From Cerioporus squamosus (Eukaryota > Basidiomycota > Agaricomycetes > Polyporales > Polyporaceae): a stretch of DNA of 64,000 nucleotides. Each line of letters begins with the position of its first letter. Within the stretch, counting starts at the first letter, position 1. Of the stretch, positions 55,168 through 64,000 are shown one piece after another. The DNA lies in assembly GCA_022592435.1 (NCBI GenBank), contig JABYQS010000003.1:124001-188000 (forward strand). Reading direction: 5' to 3'. Under the pieces are notes generated by a model. That model had not been told where the DNA came from. It made no database searches and saw only the letters and a list, made by a program, of their open reading frames with translations. Position numbers and translations under genes: made by a program.

Positions 55168-58100
55168 ATGGCGACGAAAGTGGCTAGGGAACTGCACGAT
55201 GGATGGACGTTCACGCAGGTCGGCGGGGGGCAAGTGATGAAGGAAGGTGAATGGCTGCCTGTGCAGAGCTTCCCGACTACGGTCCATGTCGAGCTGTTGG
55301 GCTACAAGAGGATTCCCGACCCTGTGAGTCGTGATCTCGGACATGCGTGTGTCCTTGGGATTCAGATGCTGATTAACCCTGGGGCAGTTCGTTGGGCTCC
55401 ACGAATGGGATGTTCAATGTAAGTATTGCCGTTATGTTCATCTCTGTGGGTTCCGTTGACCCGAGCTGTACTTACTACAGGGATCGGAGAAGTGGAATGG
55501 GCTTTCCGCACCACCTTCACCGCGAGCGAGGCGGAGGTGACCTCGGACAAGGTTGATCTCGTCTTTGACGGATTGGATACATTCGCTGTGGTGGAGCTAG
55601 TGAGTTCCAACATACTCTCCTTTTCGTTTGCTGACGGTATACCCTGTCAGAACGGACACAAGATTTTGGAGTAGGTGCTGTCGCGAGGCACGCCGGACAT
55701 CCGATACTGACATGCATATACGAATTCAGGACCGATAACCAGTTTGTCGCGCATCGCGTACCGGTCAATGACCACATCAAGGCTGGCGAGAACTCACTTG
55801 TGCTCACATTTTCGAGTGCATTCCGCAAGGTATGGCCATGACGCTCCATGGATGCGCTCTTGAGCGGACGTACTGATACGATACCTCCGCATTTAGGGTC
55901 GCGAAATCGAAAAGCAGCATGGAAAATTCAACCTTTGGAACGGCGACTCTAGTCGCCTGCACGTTCGCAAGGCACAATACAAGTAAGTGCCGTATACCTA
56001 AGGAGACCGCCGACGGTGGCTAACGTTGTGACTTCGTTGTGGCAGCTATGGCTGGGACTGGGGTAAGTCTCGCATACTGTGTCACTCGCGAACTGTAACT
56101 AACCCGACTTTGGCAGGTCCGGTGCTCATGACTGTCGGGCCTTGGAAGCCCATCCGCGTCGAGGCTTACACCACCCGCATCACGGACCTGGACATCCGCC
56201 CGAGGGTGAACGAAAAGCTCGGGGCCACAATCGACGTTACATTCGAGCTTTCCAGGGACGACCACAGCGTAGCGAACGTGTCGGTGAAGGATGCTGAGGG
56301 CAGGCTCGTCGTTGGCCAGAGCAACTTGCCGATCAAGAGCCACAAAGCGGAGGCGCACTTCAAGCTGTCCCCGGGCGTGTTCGATTTGTGGTACCCCGTG
56401 GGCTATGGAAAACAGCCCATCTATACCGTTCAGCTGCAGATTACCGACAAGGCAAGCCGTGTTTATGACCATCGGCAGCTATGAGCTTTGAAATACTGAT
56501 GCAGAATGCTCGCAGGATGGTCATCTATTGGACACCAAGACGCAGAAGTTCGCATTCCGCCGCGCAGTGATTGTCCAGGACGAGCTTGAAGGACAGGAGG
56601 GGCGCTCGTTCTTGTTCGAGATCAACAATATCCGGATCTTCTGTGGTGGTACGCTCTTGCTGATATTATGCTGTCGCGCCGACAAACCTGAGCATTCCCA
56701 GGTTCCAATTGGATCCCAGCCGACTCCTTCCTCACAAGGTGAGCAAGCAGTCAAACTCCCCGCCGCTACCGCCAGCTGACGGACCTCGTGCGTGCTTCGA
56801 GGTTAACCGCTGAGAAGTATCGACAATGGCTGCAGCTTCTCGTCGACGGCAACCAGAACATGATCCGGGTCTGGGGCGGCGGTATTTACGAAGCAGACGC
56901 CTTCTACGACATCTGCGACGGTGAGCCTTCGCACGCGTGTGTATCGGGTAGCACTATACTGACCGAATGATCCAGAGCTTGGCATCCTTGTCTGGCAGGA
57001 CTTCATGTTCGGCTGCGGCCAGGTGAATGAGGCCGTTCAATTGGCGTGGAACCGCGATTGCTAATGGCCCCGCCTAGTACCCAGCCTACGACTCGTTCAC
57101 AAAGTCCGTCGAGGTCGAGGCCGAGCAAAATGTGAAGAGGCTCCGACACCATCCTTCCATCGTGATCTTCGGTGAGTAGAGCATGCCAAGGCTACCGTAG
57201 AAGTCATCGATCTAGTGCTCACCGCGTCGGATGTTCCAACTTCCCAGCGGGCAACAACGAAGGTGTGTGTGCATCTGCATTGCATCGTATTCCCCGAGGC
57301 GAGCCGTCGCCGACATCGATCAATTTTTGGAATTGCAGATTATCAACTGGCCGAGTCCTCCAAGCTGGAGCTCGACTACTCGGATGAGAAGTCCGATTAC
57401 AGGAAGACCAATTTCCCCGCACGCTACATCTACGAGCGACTTCTCCCATCTGTCGTCGAACGGCTGTGCGACATCCACTACCACCGCAGTTCTCCGTACA
57501 GCGGCTTCGGGAAGGAAACGACCGACAAACGCTATGGCGACCTCCACCAGTGTGAGCTGCCTGCCCCGTTCAAATATTCTAGCGTTGGCGTAATCTTGAG
57601 TAATTGTTCTAGGGAACGTGTGGCATGGATCCCAGGAGCCTTGGCACAATTGGGACAACCTGGCGGGTCGCTTTGTCTCTGAGTTCGGAATGTCAGTGTA
57701 TGCGTTTTGTCAGAACGTTCCCGCACTCACCTTCCTCGTGGACTTTGTGATCTCCAGGCAGGGCTATCCAAACATCCGCACGGTCGATTACTGGCTCGGG
57801 GGCGACCAGTCGGAGCGCTACCCCCAGTCGAGGTACGGGGAGCATGCGCACCATCGCGGTCAGCGTCCAGAGTTTACGTACCGATTGAACAATCCTACAG
57901 GACGAACTGCAACCACAACAAGGCGGATGGCTTCGAGCGCAGGATCGAGGTACGCTTGACCCGTTCACCCATTCAGCCGTGTGAGCCCCGGGAGCTCACT
58001 TGACCCCTCGCCCGCGCCACGGTGGTCGTTCGCAGCTGTACCTGATGGAGAACTTCAAGCACGCGTTCGACATCGAGAGGTCAGTTCGTCTTCGTCCGGG

Positions 58101-59310
58101 CTGATCGTGCGTGATTGGCGGCCGTCTGACAGGCCAATGGGCAACGCACCAGTTACGTGTATTACACGCAAATCATGCAGGCGGAGACCCTCGCGTCCGC
58201 CTACCGGCTCTGGCGGCGGAACTGGAAGGGCAGGGGCAAGGAATACACCGCGGGCGCGCTCGTCTGGCAGGTGAGCGTCCAAACCACACAGTCCGAGCCT
58301 TGTGTCTTGCGTCCTGTGGCCTGTGGCCTGTGTTCTGTTCTATGCACAGGCTCCGTGAGACGTTGCATGACCTCCTAGAACAGCGATGGCTAACGCGCAC
58401 GCACCTCCACATGACAGATCAACGACTGCTGGCCGGTCACGTCCTGGGCCATCGTCGACTACTTCCTCCGCCCGAAGCCCGCCTACTTCGCGATCAAGCG
58501 CGAGCTGCGGCCCTACACGGTGGGCATGACCCGCAAGGAGAAGAAGAGGTACGCGGACGAGCTCTCCGCCGCGTTCTTCACGCTCGAGACCGTGCTCGAG
58601 ATCTGGGGCACGAACAGCACGCTCGACGCTCAGCCCGCGACGCTCGAGCTCACCGCGTTCGACCTCCACTCGGACTGGCGCGAGCGGTCCACGCACGCTG
58701 TCGTGCTCGCGCCGAACGCGGCGACCGAGCTCTGGCAGGGCGCGCTCCCCGGGCAGCCCACGCGCACGAAGCTGAGCGAGGTCCCGCGGACGGTCGTGGT
58801 CTCCGCGCGGCTCCTGGACGCAGATGGAAGCGTCTTCGGGCGATACGCGAACTGGTGCGTCCGCGTCTCACAGCTCCAAGCGCGTCCTGCGTGTCCACTT
58901 CCACTGACAGTTGACCTCCTGCCGCTCTTCCTGAATTCCCTTCTCTCTCCTGCACCGCGTCGCAATGCATTGCGGGTCTTGCATGTGTCCCCGGGGTCGC
59001 CTGACTGCCGTGCACCGCACCCGCATCAAGGCCCGAGCCGTTCAAGTACATCCACTTCCCGACCCGCGACGAGGTCGGTCTGCAGATCGACGTGAGCGGC
59101 GGCGGCGGCAACGAGGGCACCGGCGCAACCATCACGCTCTCCGCAAAGAAGCCGATCAAGGGGATCATCCTCGACGTCGAGGGCGCAGAGGACGCGGTGT
59201 GGTCCGACCAGGCGATCGACCTCGTGCCGGACGACCCGCAGGTCGTGTCCGTGCAGGGCCTGAACGGGCGCAAGGTGACCGCGCGGTTCCTCGGGGACGG
59301 CTCCGCGTGA
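55168..59310 (+). CDS. Beta-mannosidase, glycoside hydrolase family 2
   Basis: Releases beta-1,4-linked mannose from the non-reducing end of manno-oligosaccharides and N-glycan cores. The ATG at 55168 gives [21 protein letters not shown] see no signal peptide, suggesting an intracellular form. The N-terminal galactose-binding-like domain includes [28 protein letters not shown] and [19 protein letters not shown]. The catalytic barrel carries [20 protein letters not shown] and [33 protein letters not shown] holds the acid/base Glu after GNN, and [13 protein letters not shown] the nucleophile Glu. [21 protein letters not shown] follows, then beta-sandwich domains to the end (FLGDGSA, TGA 59308-59310). 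About 870 residues and roughly twenty small introns, the most fragmented gene in the window. The hAT insertion sits in its upstream region. Confidence 0.93.
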
Positions 59311-60488
59311 GTTCAGGCGTTCAACGTTCAACGTTCAACGTTCAACGTTCAACGTTCAGGCGCAGCAGCTTGCCTCGAGACTCGAGACTCGTTGCTCGAT
59401 GTCCAATGTCAGGGGCGGGGGTGCAACCTGAGGCCTGAGGCGGCTCGTTTGGGCGGTGAGGTCGACAAGAGCGGTCGTGACGAGCGGAGAAGCACGGATC
59501 TAGAGGGACGGGTGCAGAGTCAGAAACGCAGCAGCAGGGCGCGCAGAGAGCGGTGAACAGCGAGCGAGCCGCTTGCGGGGTAATGTTTGCAACTTTGGCA
59601 ATGTAGTGCAATTCAGAATGGAGAGAGAGCTGCGCGGGATGTCGATGCGTGTTTGTTAGCCGGTCCTCTCCGCGCTTGTGGTGGCAGGCAGAACGAAGAG
59701 GTGCGTTGCGGGCTCTGCGTTTCGTGAGAACGATAGTAGCCGGAATGAATCTCGAAAGAGCGAACACAGGACCCGTACCGCACCACGGACCCTGCGTGCA
59801 TTCTTGAATCTTGATACCTCGCCGACCCTGCGATGGGTTGCCATTACCGTACATGTCATGAGTGTTTCCCCGGACGCGTGTTGCAAACTGTCGGGCGGAT
59901 CTGCACTGGGGCATGTGGCGTTGCGGCAAGCAACCAGCATACCGGGTAGCCGGAGTCTGGAGAGAGTAGGAGATGAAAAGGATGCGATATAGAGCGTAAG
60001 TTAGGTATTTATGGCGAATTACGAACCGTTGGGGAGAGCTGTACACATGGTGCATGCGAGGCATCCCCGTGGAGGGGGCTAAGGTAGACAACAGCGACAG
60101 AGGGGATCGTACAAGCTGTATACACGACGGGACGGCGATGCAGAGAGGACGGGGGGCGGGAAAGCGAGCGGCTGAAGCGAACGAGATGGAGGGGTTGAAT
60201 GTCAATCACAGTCCAAATATACAAGAAGACAACCGGCGACCCAGTGATAGCGATGTGTAAGTCATGAACGATGGAGGAGAAAACGGTGAGGGAGACGAGG
60301 GACGACGGCGAGGGGAATGATACGAGGGGGACGGAATGCCAGGCTTCCGAGGTACCGGGTACGTTGGGTGATACAGACCATTATGGAGATGTATGCAAGC
60401 GATGCGAAGATATTCTATGGTTGGTGGGGATCTTGCGAATGGCGGGGATGCGAGTTTGAGGAGGTCCCAGGTATCGTCCGCCACTCGT
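59311..60488. other. Convergent intergenic region (beta-mannosidase / RHEB)
   Basis: This is the 3' flanks of two genes facing each other. It contains the heptamer repeat below. The plus strand is purine-rich from about 60060 to 60340. No gene is seen. Confidence 0.5.
59318..59358 (+). repeat. Heptamer tandem repeat, CGTTCAA x 5.9
   Basis: Five perfect CGTTCAA units plus a six-base partial unit begin seven bases after the beta-mannosidase stop codon. The period is not a multiple of three, consistent with non-coding 3' UTR sequence. Confidence 0.95.
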
Positions 60489-61395
60489 TCACATGACGGT
60501 ACAGCTGGAGCCCTTGGCCTCCGACTGGTTGTTTGGTTTGCGCTTCTCGATCTCCGCGAGACAGAGCTCAAAGACTTTCGCTGCATGAGACGAGCCCCAA
60601 TTAATAAGAAGGTAAGATGATACTTCGCAAGGAGGACACATACCGACGTTGATGTTTTGCTTCGCGCTAGTCTCAACATGTGCAGCATCGAGTTCCCCGG
60701 CAAGCTGCTCGGCCTCCTGTGGTTGCACCTGTCTGGATGGTCTGTGAGGAAAAGTAGTGGTGTGGGTGACGAGTCGAGCGCAAGGGGAAGTACCAGAGCC
60801 ACCACGAAGCAGGCGCACCCGGGGAGACAGTAGAAGACGCATATATGCGGTACATACCTGTTCTGGAGGTCGATCTTGGAGCCTACTATTACACAGGGGA
60901 TGGAGTTCATGCCGCAGAAGTTGACAATTTTGTCGTAGACGACTTGAATCATGTCGAAAGACTTGTGATTTGTTACGGAGTACACGAGGACGAAGCCATG
61001 GATGCCGATGGCATGCTTTGAGTTGAGGATGGTGTACTCATCCTGGCGGACAGCGCGACGTCGGCGTCGGCGTCGGTTGGTGGTTCGGGCGCTGGGGGCA
61101 ATGGTGAAGACGCACCTGACCGGCGGTATCGATGATGTCACAGTCGTAGTCGACGCCCTTGTAGTTGACGGTCTTGTTGAAGACGCTCTCGATGGTGGGG
61201 TAGTAGGACTCGACGAAGTGGTTCTCGATGAACTGAATGACAAGAGAAGACTTCCCTGCGAGGGGGCGCACCGGGACGGAGGGGAGGGGGCGGGCCGTGA
61301 GCGGTGGGCGGTCGCGTGGACAGGGGCGCGCACTCACCGACCGAGCGAGAACCAAGAACAGCGATCTTGCGTTTGTTGAGGATGTCGCCGGGCAT
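60489..61395 (-). CDS. RHEB: RHEB-type small GTPase
   Basis: Ras-superfamily switch that activates TORC1 on the vacuole/endomembranes in most fungi. The ATG at 61393-61395 starts MPGDILNKRKIAVLGSRSVG. The P-loop GSRSVGKSSL, interrupted by an intron after SVG, has the Rheb-specific Arg in place of Gly. The effector region reads FVESYYPTIESVFNK, the G3 motif DIIDTAGQDEY. The G4 segment is CVIVGSKIDLQNR, with Ser where most Ras proteins have Asn. The G5 motif is VETSAKQNINVA. The C-terminus ends KGSSCTVM, a CAAX box for prenylation, with the stop at 60489-60491. About 185 residues and four introns. Confidence 0.93.
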
Positions 61396-64000
61396 GGTGA
61401 AGAAAACGAAGGGGCGAGGCGGGGGCGGGGGGAGGAAGAGGGAGGAGGAGAAAGGAATGGAGGGCGGAAGGAGGAGGGCTAATAACCGGACCCCAAATGG
61501 TTGCCACTCGCGATGATCTGGCTGGTGACAGTTTCTCCGTGCCTGCGACTCGGACGGTGGGCGGGACCCGTGGCGGTTTCGGATTCCGGGGAGGGCCTGG
61601 CCTGTGGGCGTGCGGATCCTGTGCGACTGCCACCGTTTAGCCTTTTAACCAGCGAGCAGCGAGAGGCGGCCACCCCGATCCGGCACCCCTCCCAGACGCC
61701 CGCCTACTTCCCGCGCAGCTTCGCCCTCCACGGCGCACGCTGCCCCTCCCAGTGCCACCAGCCATCTCCCATCTCCCCGCCGTCCTCCCCGGCGCTCGCT
61801 GCTCCTCTTACGTCTGTGCCTGCTCACCTGCCCCCGCGATGGTCTGCTGATGTCTGATGCCCTCCGACGCGTCCGCCTCCCGCGGCTCTCCATTGCTAAC
61901 GTCCCCCGTGCGCCCTCGTCGGCAATCGCAGCTGAAAACTGCTCTGTACGTATGCCCTCCACGGACTCTCCGTCGGCCCATCCAATCACCAGCCCCTTCG
62001 TCCATCCGTGCCTCTCATCGTCTCATCGTCCAATAGCCCCGCCATCGATCGCCTCGCTTTTCTCATCCTCCGAGCCCTCTAGCCCGCCGCTGGCTCTGTA
62101 GCCACCGCTAGACTCCTTGTAGTAGTTCCGCCCAGCTGCGACGGTCTTCCTCGCGACCACGACGCCGCTGTACAGATAAGCCCCCATTCAGAGGCCTTCT
62201 AGCTAGCCATCCAGCGCGCAACCCACCCTCAGTCACCCACAAAGCCACGCACAAAGCCACGACGTTCTCTGTCGACTCTGACGATCCTCTTGCCCAATCT
62301 CCCGAGGAATCTCGACGATTTGCCTCCCTCGCAACGTTAGTGCAAGGGTCGACCGTCGGCGATCGCCAGCCGCAGCCACAACTTCATAATCATGAAATTG
62401 AGGGGCCCCGCATCAACTCCCATCACTGCCCGTGGACTGCCGAGCCATCCAGAGAGCTCGAGAGTCGACGGTGACGACGAACATTGCAACTTGCCTCAGC
62501 GAGTCGAGCTTGGCAGCGGTGCGTTAGTAATGACACATCCCCGACCGCGACTACGTATATGAGCGCCCCCTTCTTCGGCCATGGGCTATCCTTGCAACGA
62601 CGTCGCTGTTCGCAACGATCGCAGCCCATCTGTTTCTCACTGTCTCAGAGTAAGATGACTTCCATCTTCCTCACCTGCCTCGCGGAGTGCAACTTTGAGC
62701 TTGATCGGATGTCCCAGGCCCCTCGTCCAGGGATTCCAGCTGCCTCGCATCACTGCGCCGTCCGCGAGCGTGCCACGGGAGGCCACGGGGGGATTGATCG
62801 CTGCTGATAACGTCGCGTGCGTGCCCGGGCAGCGGAACACATGCACGGGATTTCGGGGATTCTGCACCAGGCTGGAGCTCGACATTCGGATGTCCCTCGG
62901 TGTGGGAGGCATGCGAAGAGCATGGGCGCGAAGGCCCGCTGTAATGCCACCACATATCGCCGTCGACTCTGCCGATCTCGATCCTGCCTCGCGTTCTGTC
63001 TTCGCAGAACCCGCAATCATCTACAGCCTGCGCTTCGCTCTCGCTGGCCGTTCGTCATTGGCCTCGCCCTCCGTTCTCAGCGGATGCAGTCCGCCCGCTC
63101 GGGCCGTGTATAACGTACGCGTGTCCCCTCGACATGGCTAGCACCACCTCCACGCCTGCTGGGGATAGCGCGAGGAGGTCCGAACGGTAAAGCTTCTTGA
63201 GTTTCGAGTTTCGAGTCCCTAGTAGGTATGTACCGGCAGCTCGAACGCCTCCAACCTTCTACCTGTGATTTGTATTTAGTGCAGCGCAGCGCTCGAGAAG
63301 ACGACTATCGAAGCCACCCGATGCGTCATGTCCAGTTCGCGGAGGCCCAGGCTCTTCCCGTAGTCCGAATTCCTCACCCCCGTACCTGAAGACGGCGGTG
63401 GCGTACGGCGAGTGCGAGCTGGCCAGCGAATGATGGCCGCACGCGAGGCCACCCGCTGCAGTTCTGGGCTCGACGATCCGGCGCGGGGAAGCGGGGGTGC
63501 ATCTTGACTGTCGGTTCGTAACCATCCGCAGTCGGAGTTCGCAAGTTCGTGTTGAACGCCTCGGAGCGCACGCTGTACTCTAGGCGCATGGCCGGGAGCA
63601 TTGAGCAGAGAAGCGGAGGCATTCCGATGGGTATGTACTGCAATTAATTTCGAACGGTCGTGTCCGTGGCCGAAAACTTGGAGTGGAGCAATAGAAGTTC
63701 TGTTGGTCGCCTTATCCGTGGACGAGTGCAAATGGAAGCTGGAACCAGGAGAGGGTATCTCCAGCCGAGCCGCCCAGCAGAGTAGTACGAGCATCAGATT
63801 TGATATGCTCGGGCTGTGGGCCCAGGAATCCAAGCTGCAAGAACATGCTGAGATGGACGCCTGAGAGGCGTTCACAGCAACCATGACAGGACGCGAGGAC
63901 AGCGTGAATGGTCGTGACCACTCGAGTCAGGACTCGGAGCAAGTCGTCCCAGCCCTGCAATTGAACCACAGTAAAGCAAGGAAACAGAGATACTCGGGTC
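61396..64000. other. No supportable gene; RHEB upstream region and beyond
   Basis: These 2.6 kb hold only overlapping short frames on both strands. The first part (61400-62100) is CT-rich on the plus strand, consistent with the RHEB promoter. A 202-codon minus-strand frame (63276-63884, real ATG) is the longest candidate, but it is Ser/Ala/Arg-rich with no domain I recognise. This is a long gap for such a dense window. Confidence 0.4.

Noticed and set aside
63276..63884. 202-codon minus-strand frame near the window end
   Set aside because: It has a true ATG but no domain, no splice context and random-looking Ser/Ala/Arg composition. Kept only as a note in the gap entry.
1..64000. CRISPR arrays, rRNA genes, plasmid or prophage features
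   Set aside because: No regularly spaced repeats, rRNA segments or prokaryotic operons are visible. The gene content is eukaryotic throughout.

Overview
This is a gene-dense fungal nuclear segment. Coding regions are GC-rich and broken by many introns of about 45-70 bases with GT/AG borders, and most neighbouring genes are only a few hundred bases apart. Gene content (SSK1 response regulator, large F-box proteins, fungal ceramide synthase, GH2 beta-mannosidase, MFS anion:cation symporters) points to an agaricomycete basidiomycete, plausibly a wood-decay polypore. That placement is inference from gene style. No ribosomal or organellar marker is present. All gene spans run from start to stop codon with introns included. 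Splice sites were read by eye.

Layout. 0.5-2.5 kb: HerA/FtsK-like P-loop ATPase (+), then 2.5 kb without a clear gene model but with coding-like fragments. 5.3-26.0 kb: a run of minus-strand genes: JmjC (KDM3-type) demethylase, SSK1, ARS2/SERRATE, ESF2, an unrecognised multi-exon gene, a small coiled-coil protein, and a disordered SQ-rich protein. 26.2-27.0 kb: dUTPase (+), head-to-head with the SQ-rich gene. 27.5-32.9 kb: two paralogous F-box genes (+). 33.4-35.2 kb: HERP/Usa1-like ubiquitin-like membrane protein (-). 36.0-37.0 kb: DJ-1/HSP31 (+). 37.2-38.2 kb: U1A/U2B'' spliceosomal protein (-), head-to-head with ceramide synthase (+). 40.6-41.5 kb: SNF7 (+). 42.8-44.4 kb: NEM1 phosphatase (-). 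45.2 kb: an intron-containing tRNA-Cys(GCA) (-). 45.4-53.5 kb: two close MFS paralogues in opposite orientation around a RING gene and an alanyl-tRNA editing gene. 53.7-55.0 kb: a complete short hAT transposon with 8-bp target duplication. 55.2-59.3 kb: beta-mannosidase (+). 60.5-61.4 kb: RHEB (-). The last 2.6 kb has no gene I can support.

Most loci are housekeeping: RNA processing (ARS2, U2B'', ESF2), membrane and lipid biology (SNF7, NEM1, ceramide synthase, HERP-like), signalling (SSK1, RHEB), nucleotide hygiene (dUTPase) and translation fidelity (AARSD1-like, tRNA-Cys). The least explained item is the protein at 24191-26038. It has a PCNA-binding-like motif, nuclear localisation signals, an SQ/TQ cluster and a duplicated C-terminal motif, and it shares a 198-bp promoter region with dUTPase next to a cluster of MluI-type ACGCGT sites. 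This suggests an uncharacterised replication or repair factor.
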